Shown one piece after another: positions 49,700-61,552 of a stretch of 64,000 bases of DNA. The stretch lies in contig OW203744.1 in the NCBI GenBank assembly GCA_934045075.1, forward strand, positions 4,886,795-4,950,794, written 5' to 3'. The stretch comes from Yponomeuta sedellus. Lineage: Eukaryota; Arthropoda; Insecta; Lepidoptera; Yponomeutidae. Position numbers and translations under genes: made by a program. The stretch's first letter is position 1, and each line of letters opens with the position of its first letter. A model generated the notes under the pieces. It ran no database searches. It worked only from the letters and a program-made list of their open reading frames with translations, and was not told the DNA's origin.

Positions 49700-50120
49700 C
49701 TTTTAGTGATAAGGCCACAATCTGTACTCTTAGGTTAAGATATATCTGTGTAATTTCCGTTTTTATGTACAATAAAGTGTTCTGTATCTTTCTATCTATT
49801 TTTTTACCTGAAAGGGGCGGAGGGTAATGTGTGTGTGTGTATGTATGTCTGGTTTATTCGGTTGTGATCTATCAGAATCGAATTGAGCTATAGAACTAAT
49901 AAATACCAATTGAATTGTAGATAGGGACAAAGAAAACAAATAATCTTTCCTACCTAACACAGTAAAGATTATTTAATTATTTTCTGTGTTATGTACATTT
50001 GTGAATTTGTAGTATCACTACCACTCTCGCTAACTGTAAGGTAAAGATCGCGAGGAAACCCTAGTGTCTGATTTCTGAACATACCTCAACATTTGCTACG
50101 TACAATGGCCTAACTAACTA
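49700..50120 (+). repeat. LINE-E tail and SINE-2 body fragment
   Basis: 49705-49800: 'aggttaagatatatctgtg' and 'caataaagtgttctg'. 49985-50090: 'tatgtacatttgtgaattt' and 'cgaggaaaccctagtgtc'. Confidence 0.5.
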
Positions 50121-50281
50121 TACCTAATCTAATGTATAATAGTGTTTTAATCGAACTCCTCCGATTTGGCTTCACCAATGTTTATGTTTTTTTGTGTACG
50201 TTTATTAGGTATTAAAATAGGTTGTAGATTAATTAATTTGGTGTAACAACGTTTGCGTGGTAATAACATGATAATTATACT

Positions 50282-50650
50282 ATTTTTATTTTTAATGCAC
50301 TAACCCGTGCTAAGGACAATTTTAAAAAACCTATTTAGAGGCTAAAAATTCCACCCATGCCGGGATTCGAACCCGCAACCTCTGGCTATCCGTGCCAGCG
50401 CTCTTCCAATTGAGCTAATGGGCGACTCACCGGCATCAGTGAAATTTCGAACCTCTTTACACTATTCTCTGTATTACGTACAGGCAGCGACATCTAGCTT
50501 AAGTAAATTGCATCACTTACAGCCCCGACTACCTACTATGCAGTTATGTTTTTACATCAGAATGATATCACTGTACCCACATGATTATACTTTTTTTATT
50601 TTTAGTGCACTAACCCGTGCTAAGGACAATTTAAAAAAAATATTTATAAA
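50282..50650 (-). repeat. SINE-1 full-length reverse copy plus second reverse tail
   Basis: 50282-50585 covers tail, tRNA-like core ('ggattcgaacccgc') and the whole head to 'cactgtacccacatg'. 50590-50640 is a further reversed tail ('cactaacccgtgctaagg'). It shows the full element length of about 300 bp. Confidence 0.75.
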
Positions 50651-50654
50651 AAAA

Positions 50655-52120
50655 CTATAACAAATATGCGCATCTTGACTGTTAGAGCATACCTGTACCA
50701 TCGTACATAAATTGCTTTAGCAAACGAATGTTCTTATTAAACTTACCCGGGTTTTATTCCACTGAATACCTATACAATTTTTTTTTTCAAAATCGCCCAT
50801 CACTATGAAAATCGGAAAACTTGGTGCAGTTCCAAGTGAACCGCAATCATTGAATTTTACAAAATTCAGTGCCGCAATTTCTCACTGCGGAACTATTATA
50901 TTGGAAAACTTCTTTGCGGGGCTTTTAGGGAAAGTGGAAACCGCTATTATTGTCCGTTGGGAACATAAAAAGAAATAAAAGAGTGCCTCATTGGCTGAGA
51001 AATCGATAGTCTTACGGTCTCCTTTTCGGTCTTAGCGTGTCCGTGTCGATAGCAAGCCATCGTGAAAGGATTTGCCAATCAGTGTAAGGGACTCTCTGTT
51101 TGTTGCCCAGGGTGCGCCAGACGTGCGGGCTCAGTGAGTTTACAATTTTGCTGTGACAATGCCAACATCAGTGATTTTCGTTTCGAAACGGAGCGTCAAT
51201 CTTTATTAAGCACAAGCTTACGATACTGAGCTCCATAACCAGTTAACAAACGTTGTGTAAACGTGGTAGGATACACACGTCAAGGAGCTTTCGCTTCAGG
51301 CCAAATAGTAGCTTGGGTATCATGGGCTCTTTCTATGACCACAAGCCCTTCTTCGGCGATCGGTTTTTTTAACCTGCCAGGAACATTCGCAAACGTATTT
51401 TATTTTACGGAACTCCAAATCAACTCGTACAGACGAGTTGATTTGGAGTTAAGCTCTTAGGTTAGGATTTTTTTGTGTAATTTATTTTTTTATGTACTTA
51501 AGAATGTTTTCTATCTATCGAATTCAATATTATGTATAACTTCACATTAAGCTTTCCTTTAGGACTGACTGCCACATGAAATCGTTAGAATGATACATCA
51601 TAATGGTACATCAACCTATAAAAAGAGCCCACTGTTGGGCATAGGTCTCTTCTCGTTTACGCCAACCCATCCGGAGCTTTGCTAGTCTCGTCCGATATTT
51701 CCAGCCGTCTTGGCAATGTCACCGAGTTGATGATGATTAAAGTAATCCACAGTAATATTTAATTATATAAAGAATAAATACACAATGCCAGATAACAATG
51801 GTTTGCTTAGATACTGTGCTTAGATACTAAAAATAAAGTTTTATGTAAACAACTTAAGAATTGGTGACCCCACACTAGACAGCCTCTATCGTGGGCGATA
51901 CGACATGATTATGCATTAAGTATTATTATTACAATAGGGCTAAGCTAAATATATTTATCTATTGATTACATTATTTTATTTCATTGTGAATGATGGGAAT
52001 TGGATACAATTTCAAGAAACTATTTATAAGTGAAAAAACTACTGACAAATCACATTCAATGTGATTCGGGAAACCTCAGTAATTTTTACACGACTTTAGC
52101 CGTGCAACTCACTTGCGAAA
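50655..52120. other. No gene seen; small repeats only
   Basis: 51411-51450 is a perfect hairpin. 51460-51525 is a LINE-E-like tail. 51620-51735 is a common moth repeat end ('cactgttgggcataggtctc'). Nothing codes convincingly. Confidence 0.4.
51411..51450. repeat. Perfect 18-bp hairpin, 4-nt loop
   Basis: Arms 51411-51428 and 51433-51450 ('aactccaaatcaactcgt' and complement) around 'acag'. Confidence 0.8.
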
Positions 52121-52149
52121 TAACTTGCGTACAATGTATCACTCATCCT

Positions 52150-52410
52150 GGTACGCTAAACAAGGTCAGGACATAACAAACATGGAAATACACCCATATC
52201 CACTAAGGAGAATTGGAGCCGAGGAGGGGATAATCTTGAAGGGGCTATCTGGAAATATTATGACACCTCCCACAACTAGGAGGGGACAATACTGATGGGA
52301 ATATAGGAGACATACACAATGTGTAGGTCCCGGCGGCCCCCACTGGTAATGGAACCCACGAATTCCTGCATGGTAACCAAACATTATAACGCTAGACCAG
52401 CAACCAACGC
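52150..52410 (-). repeat. SINE-3 relative, reverse, with inserted middle
   Basis: The reverse complement shows a tRNA-like head ('ggtctagcgttataatg'), the B box 'gggttccattaccag' and the 'tccatgtttgttatgtcc' body, separated by about 100 bp of other sequence. Confidence 0.5.
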
Positions 52411-53079
52411 GGCAGTCTTAGAGCTCATACTATAATAACAATTATGTAAATAAAAACACATAACTAAGAACTTAATTTTTTATATTATATTTCTCTTGTT
52501 TCAGATACGGATTCATCGATTCGAGCATCATGTCATACTCAACTGCCGTTCGATAAAAACATATCTTCGAGCAATTCAAAGTCATGTCGAGCGATTGAAA
52601 CGAAGAGTGTTGATTATAACCTTTTCATATGCAGAGAGAGGCTTATCACGTCTTCAGAGATTCATTAAAATTACGACAAAAATTACTCCAAAGGGCTAGC
52701 ACCTATTTCAAAGTGGTAGAGTTCGTAAAAAAGGATGCCATACGGTTTTTTACCTATGATTACGAGATTCATCAGATTCTATGATTAGAGTAGCGATGAT
52801 GGGTAACGACTGAACATGAACATAGGTAACGACTATCATTCAAAGAATCTCGTCAAGTTGAAATTGTTTTAAACTATTTCACTTCCGTGTATAATATATA
52901 AGTTTAAACATTTGGTTTAAAATTAAGGTAAATCTAGACACCTATTTAACCTATAAACTAAATTAAGCTAAACCCTAACCGTAATCTATCTTAAAACAAA
53001 AGAACACGCGCGAAGGTAAAACGCTATAGAACACGCCGACTTAAATAAAGTAAGCACTAACATAACCTAAAAAAAGACA

Positions 53080-53149
53080 ACTGTCAAATCTCCCGCCAGA
53101 AAAAAACACAAAACTAGCCTTGAAAAAAACCACTGTCAAATTTCCCGCC
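53080..53149 (+). promoter_or_regulatory. Repeated CTGTCAAAT-TCCCGCC motif upstream of SLC6 start
   Basis: 'ctgtcaaatctcccgcc' at 53081-53097 and 'ctgtcaaatttcccgcc' at 53133-53149. TCCCGCC is E2F-like. This could be promoter DNA or 5' UTR; untested. Confidence 0.3.
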
Positions 53150-53185
53150 TCAAAAAAAGCGCTCGACGGAAACGCTACAGCCAAG

Positions 53186-53444
53186 ATGGCGACGAAAGCG
53201 GAACCGATTGGACCACGCAATGGTCACGAATTAGCCCCTCTGAACAGGGCGGACGGCAGCGAGCGTCAGCATGGTGTCACCATCGTGCTGCAGGGTTCAA
53301 GAGGCTCTCTGCACAGGGAAGTCCCAGGGGAGGACCGGGCTGAGTGGTCTGGCAAGTTGCAGTTCTTCCTGTCCATCATCGGATATTCCGTCGGCTTGGG
53401 GAACATCTGGCGGTTCCCGTATCTATGTCAGCAGAATGGTGGAG
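53186..53444 (+). CDS. SLC6 sodium-coupled transporter, first coding exon
   Basis: 86 codons plus one base, ending at donor G|GTGAGA. The ATG at 53186 is the first in frame after a TAG at about 53115, in good context (caagATGG). Residues 1-53 form a hydrophilic cytosolic N-terminus ([19 protein letters not shown]). Residues 54-86 are the SLC6 start: [20 protein letters not shown] then [13 protein letters not shown], covering transmembrane helix 1 with its unwound Na+/substrate-binding stretch (Gly-Leu-Gly-Asn) and the WRFPY signature. SLC6 proteins co-transport amino acids, osmolytes or monoamines with Na+, often Cl-, across the plasma membrane. The QQNGG form suggests the insect amino-acid/orphan branch rather than monoamine carriers (inference). 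The remaining about 11 helices must lie on exons right of the window; none is visible to 64000. An acceptor at 52504 ('tctcttgtttcag') may start this exon's 5' UTR. Confidence 0.88.
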
Positions 53445-53499
53445 GTGAGACTTTGTAATTCTTTTTTTCATTTGAAGCTATTGCTAATTTCAGCCTAAT

Positions 53500-53815
53500 T
53501 GCTATCAGCAATAAGGCCGCCAATTGTACCTCTTCTATTGTAAACTGTTGTCTCTGTAATTATTTTCTGGTACTAAAGAATATTCTCATCAAAGGAAAGG
53601 CCGGTAAGGAACATTCCAGGCGGACATACTTCGACCAAATAGGAGATGTTTTAGCAAAGGGCAAGATAAAAAGTACCCGCAACCGGCGTGTGTGCATGCA
53701 ACGACTAATGAACGTTGATGAAGTGAAGGTGATCTATCAGGATCGTGGCAAGTGGCAGTCCCTGGTTACTACCCACTGATCTGGGATACAGGCGTATGAA
53801 TAATCATATCATAAG
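53500..53815 (+). repeat. LINE-E tail then LINE-C ORF2 end
   Basis: 53503-53590: 'agcaataaggccgccaattg'. 53595-53800: in-frame pieces of KGKIKSTRNRRVCMQRLMNV and the end of the same ORF. Inside the SLC6 intron. Confidence 0.6.
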
Positions 53816-53885
53816 TTATGATATGTTTTTTTTATTTACTGTGTAGAAAAGTCTGGATAGAGATCTAAAGTTTACAGAAAAGGAG

Positions 53886-55299
53886 TTTAAGAGTGAATTT
53901 CAACAAGTCTTATAAAATCTTCATTTCCATGTACTTTTTTATCTTAAGGTTTTTTTACAAAACAAAACTCTTTTATTGTTGTTTTTGATAATGTATGTAC
54001 TCTTGCTTAATATCTATCTGATAACTTAAAAAACTAGCAAGATAAACAGGTCTAAAAATTTCGTGCCACGGCGATGAAACATGAGTGCACGGCAATGAAA
54101 CAAGCGTCCACGGCAATGAAATAACTGTGCCATAGGAATGAAAGAATCAACCCACGGAAATGAAAATATATTTTATTTCTCCGAGAGGGAAATGCAAACC
54201 CAGATATGGGTCGTTTCTTAATTTTTGACGTCTTTTTTTTCATGGTTTGGGCATGTTGGCATCTTAAAAATAAACAATCCATTATTAAAATCAGACTGCA
54301 GTATGTGCTGGTGCGTTCGTTTGTGAGGGTGTATTATACGATTGATAAAGTACTAAATGTTACTAAAAGATGATAAAATACATTTTCTTTACCTAATCAT
54401 AACATGGCGATGAAAACAAAAGTCACGGAAATGAAATACTTGGCCACGGCAATGAAAATAATTTGTTTTATACAGCATGGCAATTAATTTTCTTTCATTG
54501 ATGTGTCTTTTTTTTCATTACCATAGCAAATTTCGCCCACGGAAACCACAGCAATGAAAACACGGTGATGAAAATCGAGGCCATAAATAGAAATAACAAA
54601 AAATCTATTAACCATTCGACAAAATAAACACTTGACAAATAATCATAAGAGAAATAGCGTTCTATCGAATGTTTACTTAAGATGACAATCTTAATTTAAA
54701 TAGAAGTTATACCTATCCACGGCAATGAAAGAAAAAATGTCCAGCAACAAAAAAAAATATTGACTTAACGAATATCGCGAAAACGCAGGCACGTGCGAAC
54801 GTCCTTCTGCGACGAGCACTTAGGCGGCATTAAACACAAACGTTTCGCGCACCGGGGATGGGAAACAAGTCGTTAGGTAAAACAATATACTTGAACATGA
54901 TTAGGACACGGCGATTAACGGTAGTTCTGGGACAGATACATTTTTATTAACCATTCATTGTACTGTGTAAATATTTCAATAAATGTATTTCCTAACAATA
55001 CTTTGACTATTAATGTATCAAATAAAATTAGTTTTTAGTACAAAGAACCAATAGATGTTTATCAATGAAGAATAATACACAACAAGGTGACGTGCGGACA
55101 AACATGGCAATGAAAGATTTCGGGATTTAATATTTTTGTTTGGAGTATCCATTATTCTTATTAACAAAATGTTTAGTGCTACACATAGATTACCATATCA
55201 TCTAACCGTAAAAAAATGTTAGAACATTAACACTTTCTTTTTTATTACCAATTTCATTGGTGCCACGCAATTTTTAGTTCCGGGAAATTCACTCTTAAA
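53886..55299. mobile_element. 1.4-kb element with 16-bp TIRs and scattered CACGGCAATGAAA motifs
   Basis: TTTAAGAGTGAATTTC at 53886-53901 is matched inverted at 55284-55299. Inside, at least 12 forms of CACGGCAATGAAA occur. They are closely spaced at 54065-54155 (five copies), then near 54403, 54423, 54443, 54545, 54557, 54717 and 55104, with inverted versions near 54500 and 55250. Variants change the C/A before AATGAAA or replace CACGG with CATGG. No transposase frame is seen and no target duplication was identified. Confidence 0.55.
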
Positions 55300-55374
55300 T
55301 ACGTACTGTTAAATTAAATCAGAGTATTCTATTCAAAATTACACAAAAACTGTGACTTACAGAAAGTTACAATT

Positions 55375-55695
55375 TTAAAAACCTATTTAGAGGCTAAAAA
55401 TTCCACCCATGCCAAGATTCGAACCCGCAACCTCTGGCTATCCGTGCCAGCGCTCTTCCAATTGAGCCAATGGGCGACTCACCGGCATCAGTGAAATTTC
55501 GAACCTCTTTCATTCAATTTCAATTTCACTGATGCCGGTGAGTCGCCCATTGGCTCAATTGGAAGAGCGCTGGCACGGATAGCCAGAGGTTGCGGGTTCG
55601 AATCCCGGCATGGGTGGAATTTTTAGCCTCTAAATAGGTTTTTAAAATTGCCCTTAGCACGGGTTAGTGCATTAAAAATAAAAATAGTATAGAAA
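55375..55695. repeat. Two SINE-1 copies head to head
   Basis: 55377-55510 is reverse SINE-1 from tail to 'cgaacctcttt'. 55525-55690 is forward SINE-1 from 'atttcactgatgccgg' to 'aaaaataaaaatagtat'. Both have tRNA-like cores, so the unit is a palindrome of about 110-bp arms. Confidence 0.8.
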
Positions 55696-55699
55696 GTTA

Positions 55700-56775
55700 C
55701 AAGTTAAACAAGTTGTACATTAAAAAATGTACATGATGTCTCAGTAAAGTTAGTATTTTGTATTCCAAAAAGTTATAATATGCGGTTTCCAGATAAAAGA
55801 CCAACCTAATATTACTTTTAATCGCAATTTATGTAAATATATAAGAGAGCCGTTGAATTTATAACTGTGTAAGAGCCACCACATACGTGAAACGACGAGC
55901 CTTTTAGGCCATGCATAAATATTTATATCCTCTCCGCGGACTTAAAAAGGTTCACAGAAAAACTTCTCTTTGTGAAAAATTTACATTATCAAAACGTAAT
56001 AACCGACTGAAAACCGCAACCGGGGACTAAAACACAGACAAAAGTCACATAATCAAACGTAACTTTTAAATGAGGAATTTTTCTGACAGCTATTAAAAAA
56101 AAAAAAATAGTTCTAAAAGCTACGATGAGATGGCGCTGAATCGCAAGGGTTTACCTTTTTTTGTTTGTTATTGCTTGCCACAGGTAAAAACTTTATTGCT
56201 GTTTTGCGATTTCATCGACTGGAAGGAATCTAATCTGTGATCAACTGATCAACGTCAACTGATCAACCATGATTTTAGCACGAAAATCATTTAACAATAG
56301 TGCAAGAGCAAAAAAAAAAGAGGGAGGAAATTCCACGTGATCTGTGGACTGTGGACCACAGAATAAACTGGAAAGTGGCTTATCCTATTAAAAAAACAAA
56401 AACCCTTACTTGAAAACGCCATCTACTGACAAATTAGGAACTACTTTTCTTAGCTGTCAGAAAAATCCCTCATTAGTTTATTATGGTGTCGGTCGGTGGC
56501 AAAAAATGTACGGTCAGTAAAGTGAAAGAAATGCGTCGAATTCAGAACCTTATTGAAAAATGTGATCACTTGGTCGATAGATAAGAAAAATATAGTACAC
56601 AAAAATCACCGGCCTGAATCACACAACACTCGAGCGACTTTACCTGGCACTTGGCACCTAGTAGAATGTACTTTAACAAAGTAAAAGAAGCGCATCGAAT
56701 TCAGGATCTTTTAGAAGTCTGTAAAAACATGTGACCCCTTGATCACATCGCATCACATCACACTTATGTTACAAA
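55700..56775. other. No gene seen
   Basis: AT-rich intron DNA. 'gaagcgcatcgaattcagg' near 56.69 kb echoes 'gaaatgcgtcgaattcag' near 56.53 kb, a diverged duplication. Confidence 0.4.
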
Positions 56776-56779
56776 AAAG

Positions 56780-56975
56780 TTGAAAGTTTGTGAGTGTGTA
56801 TGTTTCTTACTTCTTCACGTCTAAACGGCTGAAGCGATTTTAATAAAATTTGGTATGGAGTTAGCTGACACCCTGGATTAACACGTAGCTACGTTTTACT
56901 GCGGGAAAATATATTTTCCCCATGAGAAAATCGATAAAACGCGGGTAACACCGCGGGGCACAGCTGGTCAATAGA
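56780..56975 (-). repeat. Rep-N copy, reverse
   Basis: The reverse of the Rep-N copies at 43.16 and 62.93 kb: 'cgtctaaacggctgaagcg', 'ttttactgcgggaaaat' and 'ggtaacaccgcggggcac'. Confidence 0.6.
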
Positions 56976-56999
56976 TAAAAAAAAAACACTACAATTTTT

Positions 57000-58230
57000 T
57001 TCCATCAAAGCCATCGAGTGATTTTACCTTTCACTTCGCAGCTTATTTTTGAACGGAAAATCACGGCAACCCTGACCTTCCATTATCATAACATTATGGA
57101 TTTTGCGCAGTGAAAGGTAGTGAAAGGTCGAAATGTAGCGGCGCGTAGCTAATCGGGTCTGCGGCGTAGCGCTACGCTTGCTACGACGTAGCCGGTTGAT
57201 CGCTACGAATTCTATTTATTGGATGTTTCATTTTTGTTGGAAAGATGTATCCAGTTTTTATAATGTGTGCCTTGTTAGCTTAAAAATACAATAATGAGTA
57301 ACTAACCTAACTAACGAATTTAATAATAAGTTTTTGGTTTCATGAAATATATTATTTGGCTGGAGATTTGCAGTAAAATCTGTTTAGTCTCTGAATGACA
57401 CGTTCAAAATACATGGATACAATCACAGATACACAATATAATTGTGTAAAGTGCCCGACAGATAACTTGAACAAAAATCCGTGCAGTCGGGATGAGTTTC
57501 CGACAAAACAGCATTTTTTTAAAATTTAATATATGTTAATTAGATTTTACTAAAGTCCGAAGAATTTTAAGTGACATGTCACCTTTCTCGCCTATCTGAC
57601 CAAAAGTAAGTCCATGCAAAATGAAAGTCATTTATCCAAGTTATTGGGTCGGACACTATACCTGATATGTAAAAGAATGTCCCAGGTACTGCGGCTTCCG
57701 AGTGGTCCCTTACCCATCAGTGTGAGTGAAGATGCCATTGGACGCTGTCTAAATCATCTCATTACGTAGATGCAGAGGCTAATGTTATGCCTGCATAGTA
57801 GTTTATTTTTAAACCTTGATCAATAAATGTGTTGCATAATCGTTGTCTGTTTAGGACCAGTTTATTAGTTAGAAAATTATTCTTGTTCGTCGGTAGTTAT
57901 GTGTACTGAACGATTATTATTCGAGTAGAAAGAGTAAATTACAACACAGACACACATTTTGAATTTTTTTTTATAATACAAGGTACATATTATACATGGT
58001 GTAACATATTTCTTAAATCTCATAACATTCTTTCTGATGAGGTTAGTTTCTATACGTCAATCACGAATAATAATTACCAGAGGTGTTGGAAGAGGATGGC
58101 CGGGGGAAAGAAGTGGTGTGCCTTAAGGAGGCCTATGTGCCTTCGGTCTGTTAGGACTGATCCCTGATCTTATAATGAACAAATATCAAAATCGCCTTCT
58201 CCCAAAATGACTGATTTTCGTCGAGAATAA
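57000..58230. other. No gene seen; shared repeat at 57.68-57.78 kb
   Basis: 57115-57200 is rich in 'cgtagc' words. 57680-57780 pairs with 36.96-37.08 kb in reverse. Confidence 0.4.
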
Positions 58231-58254
58231 TTTTCGTTGTTATTTATAAGATTC

Positions 58255-58365
58255 GGTTTGACGTTTCTGCCGGGCTGGCAGGAGGTGGCCATGGACAGGG
58301 AGGAGTGGAAAACAAAAGGGGAGGCCTTTGCCCAGCAGTGGGACACAATCGAGGCTACATAAAAA
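58255..58365 (+). pseudogene. LINE ORF2 C-terminal stub
   Basis: It encodes RQEVAMDREEWKTKGEAFAQ, QWDTIEAT and a stop. This resembles the end of a LINE ORF2 common in moths. Confidence 0.5.
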
Positions 58366-58773
58366 AAATAGGATTAAAAATAAAGTGTGACTTTCATTGA
58401 ATATGAATTTGACAGTTTTATTTCCGGCGTTCTGAAACAACAGTCATTTTGGGAAAAGGTGATTTTGATATTTGTTCAATATGAGACCAGTACAATATAA
58501 GAATCAGTCCTAACAGACCGGAGGCGCTTATGTCTAGCAGCGGAAAAATACACACTGATTGATAGAGGATAACAATACAGAATAATTTAGAATATTCTTA
58601 ATTTAATTTATATTACGTAGGTATATTATACTATTTCCTCTTCCCATTATATAATTTAATTATTAGTATGTATATATAGCTATTTATCTCTTCCAGACAG
58701 CTTTAGCAGAGGGTGTTTAAGTGAAATAGCGGGAAGAATGGAGAAATATCTATAGCTACGTAAATAAGTAATA

Positions 58774-58807
58774 ATAAGTACCTTTGTTATCTAACAAAGG
58801 TACTTAT
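58774..58807. repeat. Perfect 16-bp inverted repeat, 2-nt loop
   Basis: 'ataagtacctttgtta' and its complement around TC. Confidence 0.75.
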
Positions 58808-58814
58808 CTACATA

Positions 58815-58965
58815 TAAATATATTCTTCTACAAACATAAGAAAGACAGTGATCTTTTAATCTCTTCTTAAATGATGTTCTAGAAGGGCTCTCTTGAATAA
58901 AGTTCATAAGCTTGTTCCATAGTTGCGTAGCTCGAACAATGAAAGAGTTCGAAAAAACTTGATTG
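58815..58965 (-). pseudogene. LINE ORF2 C-terminal stub
   Basis: The reverse strand encodes NSFIVRATQLWNKLMNFIQE then SPSRTSFKKRLKDHCLS, related to the stub at 1.46 kb. It ends where Rep-M begins. Confidence 0.6.
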
Positions 58966-58969
58966 ATGA

Positions 58970-59320
58970 GGTACAGTGCTACACAAGAAATAAGTCTCGC
59001 GGATATACCTGCGCAGATGACCAAATTTTGGATGTGCGGCAAGTTGATCGACCAATCAGATAGTTTCATTTTATGGCAGGCCGCGCGCCTTTGTTGCTAT
59101 TGGTTTATTCAACGTCATCGATGCAGATGACTATTAGTTTGGCAATATTAACGTGAGCAAAATAGGTAGCGCTACTGCGGCAATCTATTCTGCACCTTAA
59201 CCGTATCGGTTAAAGATCGTGTTGAATGTACTTATAGCTTCGGGTACTTTCGTTACAATTCTTCCTAGTCTGCGCGAACGTAGATTCCTGAAGGGACTTT
59301 TATTATGTGTAGTACTGTAA
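58970..59320 (+). repeat. Rep-M copy 2
   Basis: Matches 20717-21098 without the internal 46-bp duplication. Same orientation. Confidence 0.7.
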
Positions 59321-59644
59321 CTTCTTAATCGTGAAACAATCGTAAAATAAAAGCACGAATTCCCATTCAAAGTGATAGATTAGGAATAAATTGCCAGTGC
59401 AAAGAAACATTAAAAAGATGGATTCTTGAGGGAACAAAGAAAAGCATTTGTCACCTTCACTAACCTGACATCGGCGGAATCCTAGAGATACCACGTAACA
59501 GAATTGAATTAAAATACCTTAAGCTATTTATAGAAGTACACACGACTGAATATCGATCTTTGCGGCAACAACCCGGCTTGAAGGACCAATATATGTAGAG
59601 GTCTGGACTGATTGTGGAGGGTTTGGATCACAGAAACGCTAGAT

Positions 59645-59830
59645 ATCACATCTATAATATAAAAATGAATCGCTGCATGTGTTGGTAAGCGCAAATCTCG
59701 AGAGCAGCTGAACCGATTCCGCTAATTCTTTTTTTAGAATATTCGTTGAAGTACGAGGATTATTCTTACGGAGAGAAAAAAACTTAATGATTCGACTGTT
59801 AGGCGGTACGAAGTTCGCTGGGTCAGTTAT
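59645..59830 (+). repeat. Rep-R copy
   Basis: 'atgaatcgctgcatgtgttg' to 'cgaagttcgctgggtcag', as at 48.35 kb. Confidence 0.6.
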
Positions 59831-59984
59831 TATTAAATAATTTTGTATAAATTAGTACTTCATTACAGCTCAACGATGACACAAAGAAAGGAAAAAGTTA
59901 CAATTTTGCCACAGCTACAAAACATGAAAAATAACTATGCTTTGTCGGGTTGCCAAGAAATTCAACTCCACGCCTTTACAATAA

Positions 59985-60310
59985 GATCAAAGTACAGTCT
60001 GTTAGCTTTTAAAATATACCTCGGGCTCTAGAGTAGGCTTCGGTTTTCGCCGAAAGCACACCATTGTAATACTACTTCATGCTCTGTACGAGTATAAATA
60101 TTTTCTTCACTATTTTGAAAAGTTATAAATCATATTAATCCCGATATTGCTCTAAGCAAAGGTATTGTATCTTTATAATTATTTTTTGTTTGTTTTTTCC
60201 TGGTGGACAATAAGAATATTCTTATGTTATCTTATCTTCTATTACACGAATATATCCGATTCCATCCGATAGTAGCCGAGGTACATTCTAAAAGCTAACA
60301 GACTGTACAA
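59985..60310. repeat. Dispersed repeat shared with 5.56-5.76 kb, LINE-E-like insert
   Basis: Outer text ('gagtaggcttcggttttcg', 'gaatatatccgat') matches 5.6 kb. The middle (60.10-60.24) has 'ctctaagcaaaggtattg' and 'caataagaatattc', a LINE-E-like tail. Confidence 0.45.
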
Positions 60311-60704
60311 AACGAGAAAGTAGTCTAGATTCGGGTACATTCTAGAACAGCTGTAGGAATGGTTGTCTGCAGGGTCTTTTACGTAACATCCAAACCGCTT
60401 GCATATTGATCGGTGGCCGTCTAGCTTATTTCGTTGCCACGACGATGCCTAGGTCTTGTTATGTATGACTTAGTCCACGAGCGATAACTGCCGGTATTCT
60501 AGGTCTAGGAACAGAGATTGAATAGACATTAGCCTCTAAATAGGCATTCAAACTCTGTTCATTAATGTGGCCTGTCGAGGAACAATTCCCATACACACGT
60601 AGTTTGTTTTTTATATTACAAACGATATGCTCGCCATGACATGATCGCAATGAAACGTCATATTTTTTACGTAATATGAAAATATTCTCAAAATGTTTGA
60701 CACC

Positions 60705-61013
60705 AGAGTGCTTAGTGCAAGTTTGACAGATCCAATCGAATAACTTTACTACCGCGTTAATCGAGCATTGAGTAGTGAGTATGAGTAAGTTAACCGTTCG
60801 AACTGGCAAAACGCTGTCACAGTACAACTCGCACTCGCGTTTATTCGTGTTTTGGCTGGGAAACGTGTTCACTTCTCAACGTAAACCATTACAACTCCCA
60901 CTCAGCAATTTTAATTTCCATACTTGTCGCTAGGTGGCGCATCCTCGATGCCATAGAAATATGAGTTTACGTTAACGCGATCGAGTAGTTAAAAAACTCG
61001 CACTAAGCACTCT
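60705..61013. mobile_element. MITE-K copy 2, uninterrupted
   Basis: 309 bp with 20-bp ends AGAGTGCTTAGTGCAAGTTT and AAACTCGCACTAAGCACTCT (one mismatch). It is the empty-site counterpart of 43.80-44.35 kb. The 137-codon reverse frame across it is not conserved in copy 1. Confidence 0.8.
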
Positions 61014-61552
61014 GAGGAAACTTGAGTGTCTGAGGCGTTCAAATACCTCCGCTCTTGAATGCTATACCGCGGTGGGCACTCGTGGTAATTAAGCCCATAC
61101 CCGTCTTCTTCGAAACGGCTTAACCAATTTTTTATGTTTATTTGGGTAGGTCTATATATCATTGAAAGTAAACGTAAACAAATTCACCCCCACCGTATCG
61201 CAATCTGTACGTAAACAACGGAAGTAATCACACCGTACCGTGGGCGGCGGACGGCCTTACAGTTTACCATATTCACCGAGGAAAGTTCGTTAAATAGAGA
61301 GCTTCTAAAATTAGCCCCCATTTGGCCTCAATCCCACTTGGCCTGCAATAAACTTAGGTTACCTACCTAATATTACTAAATTCCGCACAACACAATCACT
61401 CGTGAAGCGTCTTGATTATATATAATTTTCTCCGTATACATATATTATGTGCGCAAAAACGTAAAATATACTAGAATTTGTCGTACAATTATGTGGTTCA
61501 ATATCACTGTCACCAATAATCAGATATTCACTGAAACGCGGTATCCACTATA

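Noticed and set aside
60459..60872. 137-codon reverse frame
   Set aside because: It crosses the MITE-K boundary and the copy at 43.8 kb does not keep the frame.
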